This document shows positions 55,604 to 64,000 of a stretch of DNA of 64,000 nt, in pieces (the stretch's first letter is position 1; each line of letters opens with the position of its first letter). Source of the DNA: Alysiella sp. Lineage in GTDB: Bacteria > Pseudomonadota > Gammaproteobacteria > Burkholderiales > Neisseriaceae. Under the pieces are notes generated by a model that searched no databases, had not been told where the DNA came from, and worked only from the letters and a program-made list of their open reading frames with translations. The DNA is taken from positions 1-64,000 of the forward strand of contig NZ_JAUNEC010000003.1 of the NCBI RefSeq assembly GCF_030525755.1, in the 5' to 3' direction. The translations under genes and the position numbers were made by a program.

Positions 55604-57411
55604 GATAATTTCACGCATTCAGGCAGCTTTTTGATGCTGGCGTGATACAAATGACAGGCTTGGGTGTAATCTTGATGTAGGTTGCGGTAATGTTCAGCGG
55701 ACAGGGCGGAACCGTAGGCTTGGAATTTGGTGGGATAGTAACGATACATTAATTGCATCCAATCACGTGCTTCTTGGGTGTTGCCTGTGCGTTCGGCAAC
55801 CAAAGCCCATTTATAGGCGTTGGCGTAAGGGCGAAATTGCATGGTTTCGCCGATGTGTTCACTTGCCCAGTTGGGTATGATGCTGTCGTGTGGGTCTATG
55901 TAATCAGAAAGTTGTAGTTGGGCGTAATAGCGCAACATGGGTTCGGTTTTGGCAGTGGTTAAAAGACCGATGATGTTTTCGGTGCGTTTGATTGTGGCAG
56001 TGGGGACGCTGCCTGAAACTTGGCGTAAGTCTTGATATGCTAAACCCAGACGCACAATGCCTGCCATCAGCAATATGCTTGCCATAATCGCGCTCCATTG
56101 GCGTTTTGTTTGTGTGTTTAGGCTGCCTGAAACCGTTTCGGCGACTTGTGCTGGTGGTGCAAAGCCAATGAATAGGGCGAATACACTTAAAAAATAGATG
56201 TACCACAAGGGATATTCCACAAAACTGTGTACCAAAGAGACACTCATTAGGGCGACCAAAAACAGTCCTACTGTGGCGTGTTCGCGTTTCAGGCAGCCGT
56301 GTATTGCCCAAAGTAAACCACCCAGAACCAACAATGTGCCGACCAAGCCCATTTCTGCCAATAAATTCAAAAAGGAATTGTGGCTGTGGGTGAACAGGAC
56401 ATTGCCTTCATAAGGGCGAAAACCTGTGGGGTAAACGTTGGTTAAGAAACCGTGTAGTGAATAGCTGCCCCAGCCATAGCCAAATAAGGGCGCAGAGAGA
56501 AAAATTTGCCATGCTTTTTGCCATTCATAACCGCGTCCCGAGCCGCCAAATGATGACCCCATGCGTTCTGCTGCGCTGTGTAGGTTGCTGCCTGAAAACA
56601 GGTTTAAAATCGGTTCAATCGCAAATTGCAGCAGCAAAACACAGATGGCTGCTGCACCGAAAGCCAATGTCGTACGCGTAACATGGCTGCCTGAAAGCAA
56701 TCGCCACAGGGGGAGCAAAACCGCCAAAGCTAAAACATAGCCAAAAATCGTGCGTGAGCCTGTTAAGCCCATGACTGATGCGAAAAACAGCACGAAAAAC
56801 ACTGCCCAATAAATGGCTAAACGGCGTTGTGACCACAGCCAAGCTGCTGACAGTACGCCCCACATCATGTAATGTCCAAAGTGATTTCGCTGTGCCAACT
56901 GTCCTTCCACAATGCCTGTGCGGTACATCAAATAGCCTTTGAATTGGGCTGCCCAACCTGTGTATTGTAGCCAACCGATTATGCCTTGTGCCACGCAGCC
57001 AATGAGTAATACCGCTGCCAATACGGAAACTGCACGTTCTAAACCAATTTGCCATACCCAAGCGCGTGCTGCCCAGCAAGCCAATGCCAAAATCACAAAC
57101 GACCAAGCCACCATATCGGTTTGACCGTGATAAACCAAATTCATAGCTCGTGCTTGTATCGCCCAAAATACCGCTAATGCCAAGAAATACCACGTTGAGC
57201 GCGGTAGGGCGGTTTGTTTCAGACTACCTGAAAATGCAGTCAGCAAGACAAACAGTAAAACCGCAAACAAAGAACCGCTTTCCAAGAAAAAGCTGCTTAA
57301 TGGACCTACGCGGTAAATGGACAAAAATGGCACAACAGCAATCAAGAACAAACTTGTCCACAAGGGAAAAAGTTGGCTTTGCCAGAGAGAAGCAGGGGAT
57401 TGAGAAGTCAT
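55549..57411 (-). CDS. pglL: PglL-type O-oligosaccharyltransferase (Wzy_C family)
   Basis: Inner-membrane oligosaccharyltransferase (620 aa) that moves glycan from a lipid carrier to periplasmic proteins such as pilin. About twelve hydrophobic segments, the loop motif GIVEGQLAQRNHFGHYMMWG and, in the large periplasmic loop, the Wzy_C signature LFTHSHNSFLNLLAEMGLVG with the key His pair; a soluble C-terminal PglL domain follows (ERTGNTQEARDWMQLMYRYY). Odd: the last ~18 codons and the stop lie inside Correia-like element D, so the natural C-terminus has been replaced or extended. WaaL ligase is the alternative; the C-terminal domain favours PglL. Confidence 0.9.
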   Translation of the reverse strand: MTSQSPASLWQSQLFPLWTSLFLIAVVPFLSIYRVGPLSSFFLESGSLFAVLLFVLLTAFSGSLKQTALPRSTWYFLALAVFWAIQARAMNLVYHGQTDMVAWSFVILALACWAARAWVWQIGLERAVSVLAAVLLIGCVAQGIIGWLQYTGWAAQFKGYLMYRTGIVEGQLAQRNHFGHYMMWGVLSAAWLWSQRRLAIYWAVFFVLFFASVMGLTGSRTIFGYVLALAVLLPLWRLLSGSHVTRTTLAFGAAAICVLLLQFAIEPILNLFSGSNLHSAAERMGSSFGGSGRGYEWQKAWQIFLSAPLFGYGWGSYSLHGFLTNVYPTGFRPYEGNVLFTHSHNSFLNLLAEMGLVGTLLVLGGLLWAIHGCLKREHATVGLFLVALMSVSLVHSFVEYPLWYIYFLSVFALFIGFAPPAQVAETVSGSLNTQTKRQWSAIMASILLMAGIVRLGLAYQDLRQVSGSVPTATIKRTENIIGLLTTAKTEPMLRYYAQLQLSDYIDPHDSIIPNWASEHIGETMQFRPYANAYKWALVAERTGNTQEARDWMQLMYRYYPTKFQAYGSALSAEHYRNLHQDYTQACHLYHASIKKLPECVKLSSFQIQTGQGDNVRRVQH

Positions 57412-57476
57412 GGGAATGAATGAAAAATGATTGAATGAACAAATAAATGCTGTTAAAAGGCTGCCTGAAACCGAAA

Positions 57477-57845
57477 CTAATCCCCTTTTTTGGGGTGTTT
57501 AAACTGTTTTAAATATGCCAAGCAAGCCACAAAAAACAGCACACTTAACAAAATTTCCCCAATAGCAAAGCCAACACTGATTATTGAAACATCAAACAAG
57601 CGCATCACACCTTCGGTGAAATATGCCAAAATCAGCATGGAACAATATTGATAAGTGTAAATGCGTCCCGATAAAATGCCCTGCAAAGGCAAACACAGGG
57701 GCAAAAGTTTGATGACCAACAACCAACGACCTGTGTGCAGTGGTGCGTAAAGTCCGTCCCAAGCCAAAGTTAATACAATCAAGCCCAACCATGCTGCGCG
57801 TGCGGTGGGCAATTTCCAGTTTTTGAGGGGCTGAATGTGGGACAT
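57477..57845 (-). CDS. DUF2069 family membrane protein
   Basis: A 122-aa inner-membrane protein with four hydrophobic segments. LPLCLPLQGILSGRIYTYQY and ILAYFTEGVMRLF are the DUF2069 hallmark (L-P-L-x-G-x-x-x-G-x-x-Y-T and the Y-F-x-E-G motif). Function unknown. It lies between the purine permease and pglL on the same strand, and ends in a short Lys-rich tail. Confidence 0.88.
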   Translation of the reverse strand: MSHIQPLKNWKLPTARAAWLGLIVLTLAWDGLYAPLHTGRWLLVIKLLPLCLPLQGILSGRIYTYQYCSMLILAYFTEGVMRLFDVSIISVGFAIGEILLSVLFFVACLAYLKQFKHPKKGD

Positions 57846-57892
57846 GGTGTGGGTTTGAATGGTAAACAGAAAACGCGTAATTATACTGTAAA

Positions 57893-57931
57893 AGGCTGCC
57901 TGAAAAGCATGACTGTGTTTTCAGGCAGCCT
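57893..57931 (-). terminator. Terminator of the NCS2 permease gene (uptake-sequence pair)
   Basis: AGGCTGCCTGAAAA (57893-57906) and TTTTCAGGCAGCCT (57918-57931) flank an 11-base loop just past the permease stop. Confidence 0.6.
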
Positions 57932-57943
57932 GAAAACGGTGTT

Positions 57944-59290
57944 TTATGCACCCAAAAACCAAAATTTGGCAATCCATGCAATCGCCACAAGCCATACCAT
58001 AACAGGCACTTCCTTGACGCGTTTGCAAATCAGTTTAATCACGGCATAGCTGATAAAACCTGCGGCAATGCCATCGGCAATGGAATAGGTAAAAGGCATA
58101 AACGCAATGGTCATGAAAGCAGGCGCGGCCTCGGTGATGTCGTTCCAATCGATTTCGGTGGCAGAACGCAGCATTTGTACGCCGATGTACAGCAGGGCAG
58201 GGGCAGTGGCAAAGGCTGGCACGGCTTTTGCCAATGGCGAAAACCACAAACACGCCAACATCAATACGCCAACCGTTACCGCTGTCAAGCCTGTGCGTCC
58301 GCCTGCTGCTACGCCAGAGGCACTTTCCACATAAGGCGTAATGGACGATGTACCCAAAGATGCACCTGCCACAATCGCAGTGGAGTCGGCAAACAGGGCG
58401 CGTTTCAAACGCGGCAAATGACCGTTTTTATCCAGCAAGCCCGCACGGTGTGAAACACCAACCAGCGTCCCTGTACTGTCAAACAAATCCACCAAGAAAA
58501 ACACGAAAACCACCGCAATCATGCTGCCATTAAATAGACCATTGAAATCCATTTGCATGAAAGTCGGTGCAATCGAAGGCACGGCAGAGACAATGCCGTG
58601 AAATTGCGTTAAATCAAAAATCATCGCCAAAGCGGTAATCGCACCAATGCCGATGATGATTGCCCCACGCACACGGAAATAATCCAGTGCAATAATCAGG
58701 AAAAAACCCAGCAAAGCCAGCAAAACGGGGAGATTAGGGGTTTTGATGCCGTCTTTGATTTCATAAATATTGTTCATTTTCAGCAAAGTGGCTTCGCTGG
58801 CAATCACAATGCCCGAGCCTTTGAGTGCAATCAATGCCAAAAATAAACCAATGCCTGCCGCAATCGCCATTTTCAGGCTCATGGGCAGGGCATTGACCAA
58901 CATTTCACGGATTTTGAAACAGCTGAATATCAAGAACAAAATGCCCGACATGAACACCGCTGCCAGCGCGATTTGCCAGCTTACGCCCATGCCTTGTACC
59001 ACGCTGAACGTGAAATAAGCGTTCAAGCCCATACCAGGTGCAAGCGCGATGGGATAATTGGCAAACAAACCCATCACAAAACACGCAATGGCAGCGGAAA
59101 TACAAGTTGCCACAAACACCGCCCCAAAATCCATGCCCGTGATGGACAAGATACTCGGATTGACGATGACGATGTAGCACATGGTCAAAAAAGTGGTCAG
59201 TCCTGCCAAAATTTCGGTGCGGACAGATGTGCCGTTTTCTTTTAGTTTGAACAGGCGTTCAAGTAAATTGGTATGTGAAGATTTCATCAT
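57944..59290 (-). CDS. NCS2/AzgA-family purine permease
   Basis: Inner-membrane nucleobase:proton symporter (448 aa). The AzgA-type N-terminus VRTEILAGLTTFLTMCYIVI is followed by NPSILSITGMDFGAVFVATC, GMGLNAYFTFSVVQGMGVSW, VDLFDSTGTLVGVSHRAGLL and SASGVAAGGRTGLTAVTVGV. This branch transports adenine, hypoxanthine or guanine; the substrate is not decidable from sequence. Two adjacent ATGs at the start are equally possible. Monocistronic. Confidence 0.93.
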   Translation of the reverse strand: MMKSSHTNLLERLFKLKENGTSVRTEILAGLTTFLTMCYIVIVNPSILSITGMDFGAVFVATCISAAIACFVMGLFANYPIALAPGMGLNAYFTFSVVQGMGVSWQIALAAVFMSGILFLIFSCFKIREMLVNALPMSLKMAIAAGIGLFLALIALKGSGIVIASEATLLKMNNIYEIKDGIKTPNLPVLLALLGFFLIIALDYFRVRGAIIIGIGAITALAMIFDLTQFHGIVSAVPSIAPTFMQMDFNGLFNGSMIAVVFVFFLVDLFDSTGTLVGVSHRAGLLDKNGHLPRLKRALFADSTAIVAGASLGTSSITPYVESASGVAAGGRTGLTAVTVGVLMLACLWFSPLAKAVPAFATAPALLYIGVQMLRSATEIDWNDITEAAPAFMTIAFMPFTYSIADGIAAGFISYAVIKLICKRVKEVPVMVWLVAIAWIAKFWFLGA

Positions 59291-59462
59291 CTTATTTTAA
59301 GTGGGGTTAAGAATAGGTGCGATTGTAGTCGTTTTCAGGCAGCCTGAAAATGGTCGGTGTCAGCACCAACCCTAAAAAGTAGGGCATCAATTCCAAAGCT
59401 GAAAAGGTTTTTGCTGCTTGAAATCTTTGCAAAACTTGGTTTGTAGGAGCAGATTTTATTTT

Positions 59463-59485
59463 TTACTGCTACGACTATATTGACT
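59463..59485. repeat. Possible end fragment of a Correia-like element
   Basis: Read on the minus strand, ATATAGTCGTAGCAGTAAAAA resembles the left end of copy A (ATATAGTCGTAAAAGCGAAAAA). No core follows. The surrounding gap 59291-59573 otherwise holds one uptake sequence (near 59335) and no gene. Confidence 0.3.
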
Positions 59486-59573
59486 GTTTATGCGCTGATG
59501 CGGTTTGCTTTACATGTGCCAAGTTCATGCCCAGCGAAAAATATGGGGCTTGCATATTTATAAAGATACGTTC

Positions 59574-60767
59574 TTATTGATTTTGTCCTTGCAACCACGC
59601 TGCCAAACGCGATACCGCATCAGGCTGCCTGAAAAGGTGGGTTTGCCAGTTTTGTGCCACATTTTGCCATTGTGCCAAATTGTGCCATAGCGTTTGCCAT
59701 GCGTTTTGGCGTGCACTGTCGCTCAAAATATGTGCGCCGTTGAGTTCATCGGAAAGCGCGATAAAGGCTGCCTGAATGGGCTGGTGTTCTGTCCAAACCA
59801 TGCGCCAAAATGCGTCCAATTTGTCCAAATGCACCAAATTTTCTTGCGGATAAATGTGCCAAAAAAACGGCTTGCCCGAATATTGGGCGCGAACAAAACT
59901 GTCTTCGCCACGCACAAATAACACATCAGCCGATGCCAAAACTGCATCAAATTGATGTTGTGGCACAAAAGGGGCAAGGCTGACTTCTAGGCTGCCTGAA
60001 ACATAAGTGGCTTGGTTTTGAAACGCATTATCTGGCAAAAAACCGTTTTCTTGTAAGCTGCGAGCAATGGTGTTGCCTGCCAATTTGATGTGCAAATGCC
60101 AGCCTAAATTGCGCCAACAAGTCAGCCATTTTGCCCAAATTGGGCTAGGATAGCCGAATAGGTAAAATATGGTTTCGTTTTGTGGTTTTGCAGGCAGTTG
60201 TTTTTGTTCTGTTTGCCACCGCCCTAACTTTCCTTTGCAAGCATGGGGGAGAGCAGATTGATGCTGCTGATTGAAAGGCTGCCTGAAAAAATCAGCCACA
60301 TTTTCTTCACGCAATAAACCACCTGTTTCGGGTAAAAAACCCATTTGCCAGAAGAATTTGTGTGTGTCATCGGCTTGTAAAGATGGCATCAAGTGGGTGC
60401 GAATTGCCCAATCTTCCGCGCTCAAATATTCCCAGTTCAGCCAGATTGCGCCTGTTTGTTTGATGATGGCACGCACGTTTTCAGGCAGCGTACAGGCAAA
60501 GGTTTCTATGACCACATCAGGCTGCCTGAAACCTTGTAAATCCACATTTTGTCCCTCTTGCCAAGCGTGCAAAGCGATGTTTGCCCCATTTTCAGGCAGC
60601 CTTTGGGTGGCATCGGGCGCAATTGCGTGCAAAGTGGCAAAATCGTCCAACCACAAATGCACTTCTGCACCCAAACGTTTTTGCAATTCTTGTGCCAACC
60701 GCCACGATACGCCGATGTCGCCAAAGTTATCAATTACGGTACAAAACAGCCAAAAAACGGGTTTCAT
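59574..60767 (-). CDS. earP: EarP, EF-P arginine rhamnosyltransferase
   Basis: Inverting GT-B glycosyltransferase (397 aa) that puts rhamnose from dTDP-rhamnose on a conserved arginine of elongation factor P, helping translation of polyproline stretches. Seen: N-terminal FCTVIDNFGDIGVSWRLAQE with Asp13 and Asp17, and the nucleotide-site segment FVRGEDSFVRAQYSGKPFFW. The ATG at 60767 opens MKPVFWLFCTVIDN; 19 upstream codons look non-coding. The efp and rhamnose genes are not in the window. Confidence 0.94.
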   Translation of the reverse strand: MKPVFWLFCTVIDNFGDIGVSWRLAQELQKRLGAEVHLWLDDFATLHAIAPDATQRLPENGANIALHAWQEGQNVDLQGFRQPDVVIETFACTLPENVRAIIKQTGAIWLNWEYLSAEDWAIRTHLMPSLQADDTHKFFWQMGFLPETGGLLREENVADFFRQPFNQQHQSALPHACKGKLGRWQTEQKQLPAKPQNETIFYLFGYPSPIWAKWLTCWRNLGWHLHIKLAGNTIARSLQENGFLPDNAFQNQATYVSGSLEVSLAPFVPQHQFDAVLASADVLFVRGEDSFVRAQYSGKPFFWHIYPQENLVHLDKLDAFWRMVWTEHQPIQAAFIALSDELNGAHILSDSARQNAWQTLWHNLAQWQNVAQNWQTHLFRQPDAVSRLAAWLQGQNQ

Positions 60768-60905
60768 ATTGTGAATTCTCGGAAAAAATGGGCGGATAAT
60801 AGGCAGGGTGGGGCGGCTTGTCAAAATTTTGCGAGGGCAACTGTTCAGGCTGCCTGAAATTCTCTACAATGGCAGCTGTTTTTAATGTGATAAACAAAGG
60901 ATTAT

Positions 60906-61181
60906 ATGATGATTGCCAAACAACTTTTTGAAGATTTGAGCAGCAAGTTGGGTGAAACGGTTGCCAATAGCCCTGTGAAAGATATGGAAAAAAACGCCAA
61001 AGCGATGTTGAGTGGTGCGTTTGCCAAAATGGATTTGGTTACGCGTGAAGAGTTTGATGTGCAACAGCAAATTTTGGTTAAAACGCGGATTAAATTGAGC
61101 GAAGTGGAAGCACGTTTAGCGGCTTTGGAAGCGAAATTGGCTGCGTCTGAAACGCCAACAGAAGACAATCAGGCTGCCTGA
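60906..61181 (+). CDS. ubiK: UbiK (YqiC/BMFP) ubiquinone-biosynthesis accessory factor
   Basis: A 91-aa coiled-coil protein that supports the cytosolic Ubi complex under oxygen. N-terminal AKQLFEDLSSKLGETVANSP, then FAKMDLVTREEFDVQQQILV and a heptad-like LSEVEARLAALEAKLAAS tail, all typical of the membrane-fusogenic BMFP/UbiK family. AAAGG precedes two adjacent ATGs. The last codons include part of an uptake sequence. Confidence 0.92.
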   Translation: MMIAKQLFEDLSSKLGETVANSPVKDMEKNAKAMLSGAFAKMDLVTREEFDVQQQILVKTRIKLSEVEARLAALEAKLAASETPTEDNQAA

Positions 61182-61370
61182 AAAATCGGGCAATAAAATC
61201 ATGTGAACTTGGGATTGGGTTCAATAAAAACTTTGCTGTATGGGGTTTTACCGTTTACCATTCTGATTATTTCTTTTGGGGCTGTTTGAAAAGAGTGGGT
61301 CAGCATCCACTCTACGCAAGTTATTTTTTTGTGGTATTTCAATTTTTTATCCCAAATTCACGTTACGGTC

Positions 61371-61471
61371 AATCCATTCAAAAACAGTATCACAATGAAT
61401 GTAGGGTGCAATTTGTTGCACTATTTTTTCTGATTAAACGTGATTTCGGTGCAACAAGTTGTACCCTACAT
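61371..61471. mobile_element. MITE-like inverted-repeat element (GTAGGGTGCAA family)
   Basis: ATGTAGGGTGCAATTTGTTG...(from 61399) and its near-exact inverse ending GTTGTACCCTACAT (61471) are 23-bp arms with two mismatches around a 27-base centre. The 28 bases to its left (AATCCATTCAAAAACAGTAT) are shared with the copy near 63101. It fills most of the 319-base gap between ubiK and comM; the rest holds no gene. Confidence 0.6.
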
Positions 61472-61500
61472 CGTATTCTATTGGGTGAATTTAATTTGGT

Positions 61501-62994
61501 TCACAATGCACGGCGAAAACCCACTGCTTTGAGAATGTGGCTGCGATGGACGGTTTCATCGCCTGCCAAGTCGGCAAGTGTGCGTGCCACGCGCAAAATG
61601 CGGTGGTAGCTGCGAGCAGAAAGCGTGAGCTTTTCCAACATGGTGGCAAGGGCATGACGGGCTTCATCGCTAATGGTGGTGCTGTTGTCCAATTCACTGC
61701 CGCTTAATTGGGCATTGGTTTTGCCTTGTCGGGCATATTGTGTTTCGCGTGCTTGTAAAACCCGTTGTAAAACGCTGGCACTGCTTTCGCCTGTTTGAGT
61801 TTGTGCCAATTCTTCGGCAGATAGGGCGGGTACTTCAATGGTTAAATCAATGCGATCGAGTAATGGACCTGAAATCTTTTCTCGGTAACGGCGCACGCTT
61901 TCGGGTGTGCAGCGACAGGGTTTAGATGGGTGTCCCAAATAACCGCATGGACAGGGGTTCATGGCGGCAATCAGCTGAAAACGTGCTGGAAACGTGGTTT
62001 TACCTGCGGCGCGTGAAATATGGATTTGTCCGCTTTCTAAAGGGTCGCGCAACATTTCCAGAACTTTTCGGTCAAATTCAGGCAGCTCATCTAAAAACAG
62101 AACACCATGATTGGCAAGCGAAATTTCGCCTGGTTTGGGATTGGAACCTCCACCGACCAAAGCGGCGGAACTGGTGGAGTTGTGTACGGCAATAAAGGGG
62201 CGTTCGCTGTTGAGGCTGCCTGAAAATTGGGGCAAGAGTGAGCGCAATGCCCATACTTCCATTTGTTCAGCTGGGGAAAGTGGTGGCAAGATGCTGGGCA
62301 GGCGGCGTGCCAACATGGATTTGCCTGTACCTGGCGGACCGACCATCAATAGGCTGTGTCCGCCTGCGGCGGCGATTTCCAAAGCCAAACGTGCGGTGTG
62401 TTGTCCTTTGATGTCTTTTAAATCGGCTTGTTCGTATGCGTTTGTTGTTTCGGTTGGTGTAAACGTGGTGCGTGCCAAAGGGGCAAGACGATTAAGATGG
62501 GCTGCTACTTCCCCCAAGCTGTTGGCACCATAGACTTGCACGTCTTGCATCACAGCAGCGGTTTGTGCGTTTTGCATGGGTAAAATAAAAGCACGTCCTG
62601 CTTGTTGTCCTTGCCATGCCATTGCCAAGCCACCGCGTATCGGACGTAGGCTGCCTGAAAGGGCAAGTTCGCCTGCCAATTCATAATGGGGCAGGTCTTC
62701 TGGGCTGATTTGTCCCGAAGCCACCAAAATGCCAATGGCGATGGGTAAGTCAAAACGCCCTGATTCTTTGGGTAAGTCAGCAGGGGCAAGATTGACGGTG
62801 ATTTTTTGCGCGGGAAACTCAAAACCGCTTTGAATGATGGCTGCGCGTACACGGTCGCGGCTTTCTTTGACTTCTGTATCGGGCAAGCCCACGATATTGA
62901 ATTGCGGTAAACCGTTAGCGAGATGGGTTTCCACTTCCACTAAAGGTGCATTCATGCCATTTAAGGCGCGACTGTTGACAAGGGATAAACTCAT
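61501..62994 (-). CDS. comM: ComM, Mg-chelatase-like AAA+ DNA helicase for transformation
   Basis: A 497-aa YifB/ComM protein that promotes branch migration when imported DNA recombines. The N-terminal Lon-like ChlI domain (SLVNSRALNGMNAPLVEVET, VNLAPADLPKESGRFDLPIA) is followed by an AAA+ core with Walker A VGPPGTGKSMLARRLP, Walker B GVLFLDELPEFDRKVLEML, a zinc-finger-like AAMNPCPCGYLGHPSKPCRC and a C-terminal SARSYHRILRVARTLADLAG. The ATG at 62994 opens the family start MSLSLVNSRAL; 18 codons upstream are in frame but unlikely. It fits a competent organism. Confidence 0.95.
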   Translation of the reverse strand: MSLSLVNSRALNGMNAPLVEVETHLANGLPQFNIVGLPDTEVKESRDRVRAAIIQSGFEFPAQKITVNLAPADLPKESGRFDLPIAIGILVASGQISPEDLPHYELAGELALSGSLRPIRGGLAMAWQGQQAGRAFILPMQNAQTAAVMQDVQVYGANSLGEVAAHLNRLAPLARTTFTPTETTNAYEQADLKDIKGQHTARLALEIAAAGGHSLLMVGPPGTGKSMLARRLPSILPPLSPAEQMEVWALRSLLPQFSGSLNSERPFIAVHNSTSSAALVGGGSNPKPGEISLANHGVLFLDELPEFDRKVLEMLRDPLESGQIHISRAAGKTTFPARFQLIAAMNPCPCGYLGHPSKPCRCTPESVRRYREKISGPLLDRIDLTIEVPALSAEELAQTQTGESSASVLQRVLQARETQYARQGKTNAQLSGSELDNSTTISDEARHALATMLEKLTLSARSYHRILRVARTLADLAGDETVHRSHILKAVGFRRAL

Positions 62995-63100
62995 AATGAT
63001 TTGTTTGAAAAAGGGAATGGGTGGAACACAGGCTGAAATTTTTGCCAAACTTGGCTTGTGGGGGTGGATTTGATGTCTGTTCTATGTTCGGTTGTATGGT

Positions 63101-63180
63101 TAATCCATTTAAAAACAGTACAAATGTAGAGTGAAATTTGTTGCTCTCTTTTTCCGATAAAACATGGATTGGGCAAAAGT
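63101..63180. repeat. Degenerate copy of the GTAGGGTGCAA element
   Basis: TAATCCATTTAAAAACAGTA, then ATGTAGAGTGAAATTTGTTG and CTCTTTTTCCGATAAAACATG align position by position with 61371-61450 but the right arm is lost. It is followed by an uptake sequence (near 63182). Confidence 0.5.
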
Positions 63181-63210
63181 TTCAGGCTGCCTGAAAAGAT
63201 GGAGCAAGGT

Positions 63211-64000
63211 TCAGGTAATGGCAGTAAAAAAGTTGAACAATGTTTCAGGTAGCCAACGCAGATGACCGCGTCCTGTGCCGCTGACAAAAGCCACATGTCC
63301 ACCGTGTTGCGGTTGCAGCAAATAAACATAAGGTGATACATCGGCAAGGGTCGGCAAATAAGGTGCAGGCAGAAAAGGGTCATTGCGTGCATTGAGCAAT
63401 AAAGTGGGCGTAGCGATGTGTTTCAAAAAAGGCAAGGCGGCGGCACGGCGATAATAATCGTCTTTGTTGGCAAAACCGTGCATAGGGGCGGTATAAGCAT
63501 CATCAAAATCCCCTAAATGGCGGATTTTTTGTGTGGGTGTGTGTGGTACTTTGTTCATTAAGGTTTTTAAAAAATATTCTGTGTACAATAATTTGGGTAA
63601 ACCGTGTATTAAAGCGTGTCCTGATGCAGGTAAATTGACGGGGGCAGATACCGCAGCGGCAGCGCGTGGCACAGCATTGTTGCCCTGTTCGCCCAAATAC
63701 TTCATTAAAGCATTGCCACCCAGAGATACGCCAACGGCATACACGTTTGGATAACGTTGCGATAATAAGTTCAAAGTGTGAGCGATTTCGCGGGTATCGC
63801 CGCTGTGATACATGCGTTTGGACGGTACTCCACCGCAACTGCGAAAATGTGCCACGACACCGTGCCAGCCAAATTTGCGTACAGCGTGCATCAATTCTGT
63901 GGCGTAATGACTGTGGCTGCTGCCTTCTAAACCGTGGAACAACACCACACAAGGTGCGTGAACATCAGCCGCGTCCACAAAATCATAAGCTACTTGGTCT
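63211..64000 (-). CDS. YheT-type alpha/beta hydrolase, 5' end beyond the window
   Basis: The open frame runs off the right edge: upstream of the GTG at 63978 it continues as DQVAYDFV, so the true start lies beyond the window. Seen: oxyanion region VVLFHGLEGSSHSHYATEL, HFRSCGG, nucleophile elbow GVSLGGNALMKYLGEQG, the acid region LLNARNDPFLPAPYLP and the catalytic-His region QPQHGGHVAFVSG. This is the UPF0017/YheT family of predicted esterases. A chromosomal housekeeping hydrolase of unknown substrate. Confidence 0.88.
   Translation of the reverse strand, partial: DQVAYDFVDAADVHAPCVVLFHGLEGSSHSHYATELMHAVRKFGWHGVVAHFRSCGGVPSKRMYHSGDTREIAHTLNLLSQRYPNVYAVGVSLGGNALMKYLGEQGNNAVPRAAAAVSAPVNLPASGHALIHGLPKLLYTEYFLKTLMNKVPHTPTQKIRHLGDFDDAYTAPMHGFANKDDYYRRAAALPFLKHIATPTLLLNARNDPFLPAPYLPTLADVSPYVYLLQPQHGGHVAFVSGTGRGHLRWLPETLFNFFTAIT

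Noticed and set aside
61204..61500. Short open frames between ubiK and comM
   Set aside because: They read through the inverted-repeat element and show no start signals.

Overview
The window is chromosomal DNA from a naturally transformable member of the Neisseriaceae. The strongest clue is a 12-mer, AGGCTGCCTGAA, that recurs dozens of times on both strands, inside genes and between them. It matches the DNA-uptake-sequence dialect reported for Simonsiella muelleri (AG-simDUS) and differs by one central base from the Kingella dialect (AGGCAGCCTGAA). The AT-rich composition, the mlaFEDCBA operon, EarP, PglL, the TIGR02049-type GshA and Correia-like repeats agree with Simonsiella or a close relative (Alysiella, Kingella). 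The species call is inference. No rRNA, prophage, intact insertion sequence or CRISPR array was seen.

Layout, left to right. (1) 0.3-5.7 kb: Mla phospholipid-transport operon with an acidic protein of unknown function, a hot-dog thioesterase and a periplasmic thioredoxin-like protein, closed by a strong terminator. (2) 5.8-12 kb: dnaK with a heat-shock-type promoter, cysS, a small secreted protein, a repeat-rich gap and sstT. (3) 12.2-15.5 kb: a three-gene ABC importer of the TrpXYZ type. (4) 15.6-27.6 kb: pheS and pheT held apart by a defence island. The island holds a complete type I Wadjet operon (jetABCD), a decayed MNT/HEPN toxin-antitoxin pair and an unrecognised protein with a PD-(D/E)XK-like motif. 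(5) 27.9-38.8 kb: mgtE, a GAPDH, fumC, an orphan Zn/Mn-binding protein, a tRNA-Asp/Val pair, macAB and a DUF945 protein. (6) 38.8-48 kb: ppc, gshA, a heavy-metal-domain-like peptide lacking its cysteines, trkH, a lipoprotein, clpP and tig. (7) 48-64 kb: tRNA-Leu, polA, rlmH, an MBL hydrolase, slyX, a Na+/H+ antiporter-like permease, a second identical tRNA-Asp/Val pair, a MisR-like response regulator without a neighbouring kinase, pglL, a DUF2069 protein, an NCS2 purine permease, earP, ubiK, comM and a truncated YheT-type hydrolase.

Most genes are housekeeping. The accessory biology is in the pheS-pheT interval. Wadjet acts against plasmids, and here it sits in an organism whose genome is full of uptake sequences and which carries comM. 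Several near-exact uptake sequences lie inside the jet genes, so the operon is probably long resident or shared by transformation. The other notable layer is repeats: four Correia-like elements (one forming the end of pglL), a family of short inverted-repeat elements near 61.4 and 63.1 kb with a fragment near 10.2 kb, an IS transposase remnant, and inverted pairs of uptake sequences used as terminators.
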